Source: Deltaproteobacteria bacterium (GTDB lineage: Bacteria > Desulfobacterota > DSM-4660 > Desulfatiglandales > HGW-15). From it: a DNA stretch of 8,981 nucleotides. Positions 1-6,755 of the stretch are shown here, piece by piece. The stretch covers positions 1 to 8,981 of the forward strand of contig JAFDIC010000134.1 in assembly GCA_019308525.1 (NCBI GenBank). The letters are read 5' to 3'. How positions within the stretch are numbered: the stretch's first letter is position 1; each line of letters begins with the position of its first letter. Position numbers and translations under genes: made by a program. The notes below the pieces were generated by a model, which saw only the letters and a list, made by a program, of their open reading frames with translations, had not been told where the DNA came from and did not search any database.

Positions 1-4
1 GGAA

Positions 5-7
5 CTA
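5..7 (-). other. In-frame amber stop where the mutase family usually continues
   Basis: The mutase frame reads ...IIEVIKTG, then TAG, then TTC (Phe) before the window ends. In many family members the equivalent segment is GG-x3-AI-x-x-G followed by Trp, Tyr or Ile and more sequence. TAG is one base from TGG (Trp) and from TAT/TAC (Tyr), and the following Phe fits a G-[WY]-F pattern. This could be a nonsense mutation, a sequencing error, readthrough, or a true shortened protein. Only one codon beyond the stop is visible, so these cannot be separated here. Confidence 0.5.
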
Positions 8-1318
8 TCCGGTCTTTATTACCTCGATGATACCTCCTCTCTTTTCCATCTCGCCCAGATAATCCAACACTTTTTCCTCGACGCTGTTCGTAAGGCTCTC
101 CACGTAATATGATCCTGCCAAGGGATCTACTGTCTCTGTTATACCGCTCTCATGTGCAAGGATCAGTTGTGTCTTGAGGGCGATCCTCACAGACTTCTCA
201 GAAGGGATGGCATAGGCCTCGTCATAGGAGGCCGTGTGTAGATAGGTCGCCCCTCCCAGCACGGCCGCCAGGCTCTCCACGGTAGCCCTTACTATGTTGT
301 TCTCAGGTTCTTGGGCGGTAAACGTAGATCCGCCCGTCCCTGGTCCGAAGCTGTATCTCATGGAAGAGGGCTTCTTCGCCCCGAACCTCTCCCTTACAAT
401 TTTGGCCCACAGTCTGCGCAAGGCCCTGAACTTGGCTACCTCTTCAAACAAATTCATGTGGACTGCATGGTTGAATGAAAGGCGGGGCGCAAAATCGTCC
501 ACGTCTATGCCTCTCTTTCGAGCCGCGTCCAAAAAGGCAATGCCTGCCGCCATGGCATAAGCGCCTTCCTGTATCAGGTCCCCTCCGGATTCGCGAATCG
601 TATAGGCGTTCACCAAGAAACTCAGTCTTGGAATATGTTCCAGGGAGTATTCCAAGAAATCCAGGGCAAGTCGTAATGCGCCTTCCGGCGGAAAGATATA
701 GGCGCCTCTCCCAAGGTACTCGTTTAGACAATCCCAGTGGACACTGCCGCTCAGTTTCTGTGAAGGGACCCCTTGCTCTTCCGCAACGGCCATGTACATG
801 GACCACAAGATGGGGTGAGGGTGGTTTATGGACCCCCTGATAGACACCCTATCCAGGGGTATTTCATTGAACAAAGTCTCTACCTCCTTGAGGGAAGGAC
901 AAGAGACACCCACCACACCTATCTCGGCCTCTGCCAATGGGTTGTCTGGATCGTATCCCAGTTGAGTAGGAAGGTCGCAGGCGAGACTTACGCCGCTCTG
1001 GCCTTGGCCAAGCAGGAATTTCCACCGCTCATTGGTGTCTTCAGGCCTGCCGAAACCACTGTACTCCGCCATACCCCACAGGCGGCTCCTGTACATGCTG
1101 GGATGAATACCCCTGGTGTAAGGGTATTCTCCTGGAAAGCCTATATCCTTTAGATAATCCGTGCCGGAAAGATCTTCGGGCGTGTACAGCCGCTTCTTGG
1201 GCAGCTCCGAACAGAACTCCCTCTCAGGAGATTTCTCCAGTGCCTCCTTCAAAGGACCGGCTTCCCACCTCTTTCTCGCGTCTTCTATCTCGCCTAGCTT
1301 GGACGTATCAAACATCAT
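5..1318 (-). CDS. Methylmalonyl-CoA mutase family large (substrate-binding) subunit, divergent, ends early at a TAG
   Basis: Coenzyme-B12-dependent carbon-skeleton mutase, substrate-binding TIM-barrel subunit, cytosolic. Family landmarks run in order along 437 aa: FPGEYPYTRG near 61-70, SMYRSRLW at 74-81, CDLPTQLGYD at 114-123, AYIFPP at 206-211, DDFAPRLSF at 274-282, ENNIVR at 339-344, LHTASYDEA at 360-368 and DPLAGSYYVE at 398-407. Compared with P. shermanii MCM (from memory), Tyr89 is kept (Y86) and the carboxylate-binding Arg207 is kept (R204), but His244 is Thr (T240), Gln197 is His (H194) and Arg87 is Ala. The substrate is therefore uncertain; the Arg suggests a carboxylated acyl-CoA. 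There is no B12-binding domain, as in the split-subunit mutases, so a small partner subunit is needed and may lie to the left. The family normally runs about 100 residues further, so the protein looks truncated. The start is ATG (a second ATG follows directly) behind a purine-rich, weak ribosome site; 80 nt separate it from the amidohydrolase gene. The family is sure, the exact reaction is not. Confidence 0.88.
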   Translation of the reverse strand: MMFDTSKLGEIEDARKRWEAGPLKEALEKSPEREFCSELPKKRLYTPEDLSGTDYLKDIGFPGEYPYTRGIHPSMYRSRLWGMAEYSGFGRPEDTNERWKFLLGQGQSGVSLACDLPTQLGYDPDNPLAEAEIGVVGVSCPSLKEVETLFNEIPLDRVSIRGSINHPHPILWSMYMAVAEEQGVPSQKLSGSVHWDCLNEYLGRGAYIFPPEGALRLALDFLEYSLEHIPRLSFLVNAYTIRESGGDLIQEGAYAMAAGIAFLDAARKRGIDVDDFAPRLSFNHAVHMNLFEEVAKFRALRRLWAKIVRERFGAKKPSSMRYSFGPGTGGSTFTAQEPENNIVRATVESLAAVLGGATYLHTASYDEAYAIPSEKSVRIALKTQLILAHESGITETVDPLAGSYYVESLTNSVEEKVLDYLGEMEKRGGIIEVIKTG

Positions 1319-1398
1319 CCCTTTCCCTTGTCTCCTGCTCTGCCCTGAACGTTATCCATGCCATGGGACCCCTTGCGGTTCATAGAGCCTTGCGTCAT

Positions 1399-2244
1399 TT
1401 ACAGGTTGAATACCTTGAGTGCATTGTCCCTAAGCACCTTCTGTTTTGTCTCATCCTTGAGCGGCATTTCGAGAAGCTGCTCCTTACACCGCTTGAGCCC
1501 AAAGGCATTGGTCCCGAAAAGGACCTTGTTACGACCCCTGGTATCCATGAACTTCACCACCGAAGGATCAAGATACTTGGGCAAATGGGCACTGATATCC
1601 ATGTAGACATTGGGATGTTTTGAGACCATCGCAATGAGCTCTTCGCACCAGGGCCATCCCGTGTGAGAAGCGATAAATTTCAGCTCCGGGAAATCCAGGG
1701 CCACCTTGTCAATGTATATGGGTCTGCCACCTTCACTCGGCATCAGCTCGAGCGAATGGCCTATCTGCATAGAAAAGGGGATACCAAGCTCAATACACTT
1801 GGCATAGCAAGGGTACATCCTTCGATCATCGGGCCGGATATCCCAGCCCAATAAATGGGCGTATACCCCTTTGAACCCGTACTCCTTTACTGCTGTCTCC
1901 AGCTCTCTCAAGCTTTCAATGATATTGAGGGGATCATACCCGGCCATTCCCACCAGCCTGTCAGGATGGCCCTTAATCATTTCATAGATCTCCCTGTTGC
2001 TAAAATCGTTGGCAAGCCATCTTCCACGATAGGAGCCCATCTTTACCGCGGATATGAACACCTTCTCGAACCCTGCCTCGTCCATCTGCGCAACAAACTC
2101 CTCAGGGGATATGCCCTTCGGGGTATGTCCTCCCAGGATTCGTTCCGCCATCTCTTTCATCTCCGGGCCTGACCAGAACTTTGCCATCCCTTCGGGAGTA
2201 AATGGATAATTCATGACGTCTATTGCCATAATCTCATTGCTCAT
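1399..2244 (-). CDS. Amidohydrolase_2-like TIM-barrel protein (COG2159 type) lacking the usual metal-binding HxH
   Basis: A 281-aa protein of the amidohydrolase_2 family, which contains metal-dependent hydrolases and decarboxylases such as ACMSD and gamma-resorcylate decarboxylase. Family features: an N-terminal strand ending AIDV at 7-10, HPDRLVGMAGYDP at 93-105, an FKGVYAH strand at 124-130, IGH at 161-163, PELKFIASHTGWPW at 186-199 and NKVLFGTNAF at 239-248. The usual D-x-H-x-H after the first strand reads D-V-M-N-Y (residues 9-13), so both metal His are lost. The GSD-type Asp is Asn (N246). The barrel His at 163 and 194 remain. The protein may bind no metal, or bind it differently, so a hydrolase name is unsafe. 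An upstream in-frame ATG at 2281-2283 would add 13 residues (MGVEKRDSGGERK), but the strong AGGAGG lies inside that extension and fits the ATG at 2242-2244. It sits between the repeat element and the mutase gene. Function unknown. Confidence 0.82.
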   Translation of the reverse strand: MSNEIMAIDVMNYPFTPEGMAKFWSGPEMKEMAERILGGHTPKGISPEEFVAQMDEAGFEKVFISAVKMGSYRGRWLANDFSNREIYEMIKGHPDRLVGMAGYDPLNIIESLRELETAVKEYGFKGVYAHLLGWDIRPDDRRMYPCYAKCIELGIPFSMQIGHSLELMPSEGGRPIYIDKVALDFPELKFIASHTGWPWCEELIAMVSKHPNVYMDISAHLPKYLDPSVVKFMDTRGRNKVLFGTNAFGLKRCKEQLLEMPLKDETKQKVLRDNALKVFNL

Positions 2245-2254
2245 TTTCCTTTCC

Positions 2255-2260
2255 CCTCCT
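2255..2260 (-). promoter_or_regulatory. Ribosome binding site that decides the amidohydrolase start
   Basis: Read on the minus strand this is AGGAGG followed by a 10-nt purine-rich spacer and the ATG at 2242-2244. It lies within the possible N-terminal extension from 2283, which has no comparable site of its own. The shorter start is therefore preferred. Confidence 0.7.
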
Positions 2261-2297
2261 GAATCCCGTTTTTCAACTCCCAAGACATTGAAACGAG

Positions 2298-2420
2298 TGA
2301 TGGTTTCGCAAGAGCCCCAAATGCAAGGCGCATAAAGGTTTGAGGGCGTACATGGAAATAACGCCGCAGTGAATAAAGGTGCAGCGCACCGCCGCAGATG
2401 GAGTCCTTAGGAAAGCATCA
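2298..2420. repeat. Palindromic intergenic repeat (REP/MITE-like), 123 bp, with imperfect terminal inverted repeats
   Basis: The left end (2298-2318) begins TGATGGTTTCGCAAGAG. The reverse complement of the right end (2400-2420) begins TGATGCTTTCCTAAGGA. About 15 of 21 positions match, including TGATG, TTTC and AAG. Inside are GGCGT...ACGCC (2345-2349 and 2361-2365), the tight hairpin GGTGC-AGC-GCACC (2378-2390) and a direct repeat CGCCGCAG at 2362-2369 and 2390-2397. There is no coding sequence. The layout resembles, from memory, a dispersed element common between genes of Desulfobacterales. It fills most of the gap between the second crotonase (stop at 2424) and the amidohydrolase, and could influence mRNA stability or termination there; that role is inference. 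Confidence 0.68.
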
Positions 2421-2423
2421 CAT

Positions 2424-3209
2424 CTAGTTTCCTTTGAAACTTGGCTTCCGTTTTTCCAGCAGTGCCCTCATCCCTTCTTTGTAGTCCCTTGTCTGGGATA
2501 AATATATCTGCCCGACAATTTCCTCCCCCAGGACCTCGTCCAGACTCATGGAATAGGAGCTGTTGAGAACGCGCTTTGCCCTTCCAATTGCTTTGGTAGG
2601 CATCCTTGCAAGGGTCCGGGCAAGATCCAATGTCTCTTGCTCGAGTTTGTCGTGCGGTACGACCTTGTATACCAGCCCCATTCCCTGGGCATCCTCTGCC
2701 CCGATGATTTTGCCCAGGTAGATCATTTCCCTGCTCTTCCACATTCCCACCACACGGGGAAGAAAGTACATGGCCCCAAAATCCGGCATGGAGCCGATCT
2801 TTATGAATACCTCGCAAAATCTCGCCTTCTCGGATGCAATGGCAAAGTCAGCGGCCAGGGCGAGATTGCATCCCATGCCGAAGGCATCTCCGTTTACCGC
2901 CGCAACCACCGGCTTCTCCAGCCCTGTGAGCTTCTTGAGAAGCCCTTGTGACTTGAGCATCACCTTCCTTATCTCATCGGCGGAAAGCTCTTGTCCAATC
3001 TTGGAGATATCACCCCCGGAGCAGAACGCTGGCCCACGCCCTGTAATTACCAGGGCTCTCAGGTCCTCGGATTTATCTACATGATCGAGTGCGGAAATCA
3101 TCTCGTTTTTGGCCTCATCGGTCAGGGGATTACGCTTTTCCGGGTTATTGAGCGTGAGAAAACAGATATGCTCCTTTTCTTCAACGATGATGTTCCTGTA
3201 ATCTCCCAC
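2424..3209 (-). CDS. Crotonase-fold protein, probable enoyl-CoA isomerase (PaaG-like) rather than hydratase
   Basis: A 261-aa crotonase-superfamily enzyme acting on acyl-CoA in the cytosol. The two oxyanion-hole segments are visible, FCSGGDI at 62-68 and NGDAFGMGCNLALAAD at 106-121, as is the C-terminal EGMRALLEKRKPSFKG. The two Glu used by hydratases (rat Glu144 and Glu164) are replaced by N115 and F135. The segment IKIGSMPDFG-x4-LPR (136-152) is typical of isomerase-type crotonases, with D143 aligned to the catalytic Asp of dienoyl-CoA isomerase and PaaG-like enzymes. Shift of a double bond, or another CoA-enolate reaction, is therefore more likely than hydration. Start is GTG at 3207-3209, four bases after the thiolase stop, with GAAAGGA (3219-3225) nine bases upstream inside the end of the thiolase gene. 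This implies translational coupling. The exact substrate cannot be told. Confidence 0.87.
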   Translation of the reverse strand: MGDYRNIIVEEKEHICFLTLNNPEKRNPLTDEAKNEMISALDHVDKSEDLRALVITGRGPAFCSGGDISKIGQELSADEIRKVMLKSQGLLKKLTGLEKPVVAAVNGDAFGMGCNLALAADFAIASEKARFCEVFIKIGSMPDFGAMYFLPRVVGMWKSREMIYLGKIIGAEDAQGMGLVYKVVPHDKLEQETLDLARTLARMPTKAIGRAKRVLNSSYSMSLDEVLGEEIVGQIYLSQTRDYKEGMRALLEKRKPSFKGN

Positions 3210-3213
3210 GGGC

Positions 3214-4503
3214 CTACATCCTTTCTTCCGGAACCCCTACTATCATGACGGCACACACGAACCTTCCCGGATGCCCCCCCTGGTTGTGTGCCAGCCCGAG
3301 ACGTATGTCCTTCAATTGCCTCGAAGGCTCTTCCGCCTTTCCTTGAATCTGCTTATAGATCTCGTAGATTTCCCTGCCTCCACTAGCCCCGACAGGGTGG
3401 CCGAATGACTTCAATCCTCCACTGTGATTAACTACCAAGACGTCTTCCGGTTCCGGGACATCGGCAATTTCCTCTTCAGTTGCGCCCCACCTCTTCATCA
3501 CCTCTTCCCTGAACTGTGGGGCGATTGTGGCACCATTGTCAATGAGTTCCTCCTTGGCACCTCCCTTGCGGCAGAAACCAAGACTCTCCATGGCGATCAG
3601 TTCGGCAATGGAAAAGCAATCGTGAATCTCCGCCATGTCCAGTTCCTTCCTGGGATTGGCGATACCCGCAATCCGGTATGCCTGCTCGGCCGCTTTTTCC
3701 GTCTCGGGCCAGTGGGTGAAATCATAGTCCTCCTTGTTTTTCCCCCACCCCGGACCGGCAGATACACCTATTCCCTTTATGGTGACATAATCGTCTTTGT
3801 GATGGGGTGCGAAACGCCCTACATCTTCAGCCCTGCAAAGCACTGCCGCAGACGCGCCGTCCGTCACCCCACAACAATCGTACAAGCCCAGGGGCCAGGC
3901 AATCATGGGAGCTTTCAGTACCTGCTCTATGGCAATCTCTCGCCGAAGGTGAGCCTTTGGGTTGCGGGCGCCGCTGTAGTGACTCTTCACGGAAATCTTG
4001 CCTATGGCCCGCTTTCCCTCTTCTGCGCCCAGGTCATAATGCTGAAAATACCTCGTAGCCGCAAGGGCATAGCGGCCCGGCCCTGTGCCGCCAGCCGGGT
4101 AGATGGGATGAAACTTATCCGACAACTTTCCCGGGTGAAGGCCCGGATAACCTAAGTCCTTGAGTTTCTCAAACCCCACTGCCAGGACCAGGTCGTAGAC
4201 ACCTGCTGCCAGCGCATAGGCGGCCTGTCTCATCGTCTCAATACCAGTGGCGCAAGCATTCTCCACCCTCGTCACCGGGATGTATTGGAGTTGCAGTGGA
4301 GCGGATACCGAGCTTCCGTTAACGCCACTATTTGCCGTCCCAGCCCAGACCGCCTGGACATCGTTGAGCTCAACACGGGCATCTTGCAGCGCCTCGGCCG
4401 CTGCCTCCACTATGAGATCATCCACGTCCTTGTCCCACAGCTCTCCAAATGGAGTACAGCCCATGCCGATGATAGCAACTTTATCCTTGAACTCCTCGCT
4501 CAT
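3214..4503 (-). CDS. SCP-x-type thiolase (3-oxoacyl-CoA thiolase family)
   Basis: A 429-aa thiolase-fold enzyme, cytosolic, probably cleaving a 3-oxoacyl-CoA with CoA at the end of a beta-oxidation round. The nucleophile Cys is C84 in VENACATG. The other active-site elements are EIHDCFSIAEL with H294, and GGLKSFGHPVGASG with H369. The usual second Cys loop is replaced by AHNQGG at 405-410, as in the SCP-x/SCP2-thiolase branch; this branch in animals handles 2-methyl-branched substrates. Start is ATG at 4501-4503 with AAGGAGG just upstream, overlapping the stop of the HMGCS-like/DUF35 gene; the gap is 9 nt. Thiolases of this branch commonly need a DUF35 partner, and the fusion encoded immediately upstream supplies one. 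An alternative is an Ltp2-like retro-aldolase, but the intact Cys/His set argues for a real thiolase. BbsB of benzylsuccinate degradation is a comparable DUF35-dependent case. Confidence 0.9.
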   Translation of the reverse strand: MSEEFKDKVAIIGMGCTPFGELWDKDVDDLIVEAAAEALQDARVELNDVQAVWAGTANSGVNGSSVSAPLQLQYIPVTRVENACATGIETMRQAAYALAAGVYDLVLAVGFEKLKDLGYPGLHPGKLSDKFHPIYPAGGTGPGRYALAATRYFQHYDLGAEEGKRAIGKISVKSHYSGARNPKAHLRREIAIEQVLKAPMIAWPLGLYDCCGVTDGASAAVLCRAEDVGRFAPHHKDDYVTIKGIGVSAGPGWGKNKEDYDFTHWPETEKAAEQAYRIAGIANPRKELDMAEIHDCFSIAELIAMESLGFCRKGGAKEELIDNGATIAPQFREEVMKRWGATEEEIADVPEPEDVLVVNHSGGLKSFGHPVGASGGREIYEIYKQIQGKAEEPSRQLKDIRLGLAHNQGGHPGRFVCAVMIVGVPEERM

Positions 4504-4512
4504 ATCCCCTCC

Positions 4513-5937
4513 TTAGCATCTCACCGGTTGCATCTTCCAGGAGTAATTGTGAAATCCTGAACCTTCGTGAAACTTCCTGAAGGTAAATTCCATTTCCATC
4601 CCTACTTCAAGGTTCTTGGGGTCCCTATCCGTAGCTTGATTGTAAATTCTCCCCCCGCCTTCCAGGTCCACGATGACCAAAACGTTCGGCAGATCGAGAC
4701 TGAAAGCAGCCCGCTCATCCATACTGAAGGTAAACAGCTTGCCCTTTCTGTCCACTATCCTCACTTCATCAAACTGGTCCTTCTCCTGGCACCACATGCA
4801 GATCCGTTGAGGCGGAAACTGGATATGGTCACATGCACGACACCTGACCCCGTATCCACGAATCAGTGCCCTCTCTTCACGATAAAAAACGTTGTTCGAG
4901 GACTCAGGCGGAGGTACGGGTGTTCTCTCCCATTCCATGAGGTCGCGAAACTTCAGGTACTGGCCATAGTTTGCAAGTGTCATCTTTGAGGCAACGTGCC
5001 TCTCTATCCCGCGCCTGTCACGGGCAGTCTCCATCGTCTCGGTCACCTTGAATAGAAAGGCCTCGGCACCGTCTCCGTATGCAGCCCCCAGGAGGACATC
5101 TCCGGCCTTCGCCTTTTCAAGGGCCCCAACCAGGATCATCATGAAGAAAGCGGCCCCCGTGTTACCCACGGCATCAAACATGGGCCACTGGATCTGGTCT
5201 TGCTTGAGGCCCAACTTACGTCCTAGGCTTAGATGGCTTCTCTCATCCGGCCCATAATAGGCCGCCTTTGTAATATCTTTAGGCTCATAGATGGACTGCC
5301 CCAGAAGGCCGGTCACGGCTTTCACCAAGTGGGAGACATAGCCTTTTTCAATGATAAATCGATCTTCCCAGCTCCTCATGTACCTGTCTTCCCGTTCCTT
5401 TCGCCACACATCCAGGAAAGGAGATGACAGGGCATATCGTCCTTCTATTGTTGCGATCACGTCATCTTCTCCTATCAAAAGGGCGGCGGCCCCATCACCC
5501 AACAAGGACTCAAATGTTGAGCTGGGAGGAGGCAAACGACACTCGGAGGCGATCACGAGCACCTTCCTTGCCTGGCCCGAATTGACGGCATCCATGGCTG
5601 CCCTGAGGGCACTCGCGCCGCAACGCAGCGAATCACAAAAATCCCCTGTAAAAATATCCATCCTGAGGTCAAGGGCTGCGGCTATTATGCTTGCCGATTG
5701 CTTTTCCCTGTAAGGTGCACTGGTGGAAGCAAAATAGAGGCCGTCCACTGACTCCCTGCTGACTCCTCTCAGGCAGTCCATGCCAGCTGCCACTCCCATG
5801 GTGAGGCTGTCTTCATCACAATTGGCGACCGCCTTTTCACCCCTCCTGGGCCCGCTCCCCCAGACCCTGGCAATCTCTTCCCGACCCAGTCGATAGATAG
5901 GCACATAAGCGCCGTAAGAGACAATCCCTGCTCCCAT
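4513..5937 (-). CDS. HMG-CoA synthase-like domain fused to a DUF35 zinc-ribbon/OB-fold domain
   Basis: A 474-aa fusion. Residues 1-300 follow the thiolase/HMG-CoA synthase fold (GIVSYGAYVPIYRL at the start, ESLLGDGAAALLIG at 143-156, GNTGAA at 258-263). Residues 355-474 are DUF35: a zinc ribbon with C366, C369, C380 and C383, then an OB fold. Aligned by eye to archaeal HMG-CoA synthases, the catalytic Glu is T72 (STSAPY), the Cys is L104 (DFCDSLRCGAS) and the His is Y228 (AYYGPD). C101 and C106 are near but off register. Normal HMG-CoA synthesis is therefore unlikely. The domain may be a scaffold or use other residues. In archaea, separate thiolase, DUF35 and HMG-CoA synthase proteins form one channelling complex; here two of the three are fused and the thiolase gene follows 9 nt later. 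The start ATG is preceded by GAGGAGGAA, which begins next to the stop of the upstream hydratase gene (11-nt gap). Confidence 0.86.
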   Translation of the reverse strand: MGAGIVSYGAYVPIYRLGREEIARVWGSGPRRGEKAVANCDEDSLTMGVAAGMDCLRGVSRESVDGLYFASTSAPYREKQSASIIAAALDLRMDIFTGDFCDSLRCGASALRAAMDAVNSGQARKVLVIASECRLPPPSSTFESLLGDGAAALLIGEDDVIATIEGRYALSSPFLDVWRKEREDRYMRSWEDRFIIEKGYVSHLVKAVTGLLGQSIYEPKDITKAAYYGPDERSHLSLGRKLGLKQDQIQWPMFDAVGNTGAAFFMMILVGALEKAKAGDVLLGAAYGDGAEAFLFKVTETMETARDRRGIERHVASKMTLANYGQYLKFRDLMEWERTPVPPPESSNNVFYREERALIRGYGVRCRACDHIQFPPQRICMWCQEKDQFDEVRIVDRKGKLFTFSMDERAAFSLDLPNVLVIVDLEGGGRIYNQATDRDPKNLEVGMEMEFTFRKFHEGSGFHNYSWKMQPVRC

Positions 5938-5948
5938 ACCTTCCTCCT

Positions 5949-6755
5949 CTATTTCCCCTTGAACACAGGTGCCCTCTTTTCGGAAAATGCCCTGACACCC
6001 TCCTTGAGATCTTCAGTGCCGAAGCACAGGGCACAAAGGTCCGACTCATAGGCCAGTCCCACGGAAAGAGGGGCCTCCAGGGCCTTGTTGACGGCCATCT
6101 TGGCAAATTTCAGGACAATCGGGCTTCGCTTGAGCAAGGTACCCACCAGGTCCTCAACGGCCTCCCGCAGCTTCTCCCCGGGAACGACCTTGTTGACGAT
6201 GCCCAACTGCATGGCTTCCTCGGCTGAGACAGAATTTCCGGTGAAAACAAGCTCCTTAGCTTTCTTTTCCCCAACCAGCCTAGGGAGTACCTGGGTCCCT
6301 CCTCCACCCGGGATCAGGCCCACCCTTATCTCCGGCTGGCCGAACTTGGCCTCCCTGGCGGCAATTATTATGTCACAGGCCATCGCAAGTTCCATCCCTG
6401 CTCCCAGGGCATGGCCGTTCACCATGGCGATAATGGGTTTTGGTATCTCCCTGGTCAGCTCAATAGGCCTCTTTATCCCCCTTACCTGCATCCCTATTCT
6501 TTCCATGAACTCCACAGGATTCCGGGGGAAGTTTACAATATCCCCGCCCGCGCAAAAGGTCTCTCCTGCCCCGGTGATGACCATCACGTGCACGTCCTCG
6601 TCATCCCGTCCCAGCTTAAGGGCCTCTGTCAGTTCCTTTCTCGTCAAGGGATCCTGGGCGTTTCTTGCTTCCGGCCGGTTCAGGGTAATCCAGGCAGCGT
6701 GGTCCTTCTTTTCATAGATTATGTTCTGAAACCGGCTCTCCTTCTTGCCTACCAC
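5949..6755 (-). CDS. Enoyl-CoA hydratase (crotonase family, both catalytic Glu present)
   Basis: A 268-aa enzyme that adds water across the 2,3 double bond of an enoyl-CoA to give a 3-hydroxyacyl-CoA. The oxyanion-hole segments are ETFCAGGDI (65-73) and NGHALGAGMELAMACD (113-128). The catalytic Glu pair is present: E122 in GMELAM and E142 in KFGQPEIRVG, matching rat Glu144 and Glu164. The segment GLIPGGGGTQVLPRLVG (146-162) and the C-terminal EGVRAFSEKRAPVFKGK are typical. Length is normal for the family. The start is GTG at 6753-6755; no in-frame ATG lies close upstream, and a perfect AAGGAGGT sits nine bases before it. The gene overlaps the end of the 3-hydroxyacyl-CoA dehydrogenase gene by 7 bases, so the two are probably translated together and catalyse consecutive steps. 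It is the standard hydratase of this cluster, in contrast to the second crotonase at 2424-3209. Confidence 0.92.
   Translation of the reverse strand: MVGKKESRFQNIIYEKKDHAAWITLNRPEARNAQDPLTRKELTEALKLGRDDEDVHVMVITGAGETFCAGGDIVNFPRNPVEFMERIGMQVRGIKRPIELTREIPKPIIAMVNGHALGAGMELAMACDIIIAAREAKFGQPEIRVGLIPGGGGTQVLPRLVGEKKAKELVFTGNSVSAEEAMQLGIVNKVVPGEKLREAVEDLVGTLLKRSPIVLKFAKMAVNKALEAPLSVGLAYESDLCALCFGTEDLKEGVRAFSEKRAPVFKGK

Noticed and set aside
1319..1398. Small gene or RNA in the gap between the amidohydrolase and mutase genes
   Set aside because: The gap is only 80 nt with no strong secondary structure or independent start with ribosome site; it holds only a purine-rich leader before the mutase start.
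2281..2283. Upstream ATG as the amidohydrolase start
   Set aside because: It would place the strong AGGAGG inside the coding sequence and add a charged, non-family N-terminus. The ATG at 2242-2244 directly follows that ribosome site and begins at the expected first strand.
3424..4155. A 243-codon open frame on the plus strand
   Set aside because: It lies wholly opposite the thiolase gene, whose active-site motifs are all in place, and its translation shows no recognisable domain. The same applies to the plus-strand frame at 6085-6717 and the shorter antisense frames.
3214..5937. Steroid side-chain retro-aldolase (Ltp2 with DUF35) reading of the thiolase and fusion protein
   Set aside because: The thiolase keeps the nucleophile C84 and the H294 and H369 motifs. 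I recall Ltp2-type aldolases using Tyr residues instead. Kept only as a lesser alternative.
2424..6755. Polyketide beta-branching (HMG synthase) cassette, suggested by an HMGCS-like protein, a thiolase-fold protein and two crotonases
   Set aside because: No acyl carrier protein is encoded, the HMGCS-like triad is missing, the thiolase has a full thiolase active site, and the flanking racemase, dehydrogenase and mutase point to catabolism.
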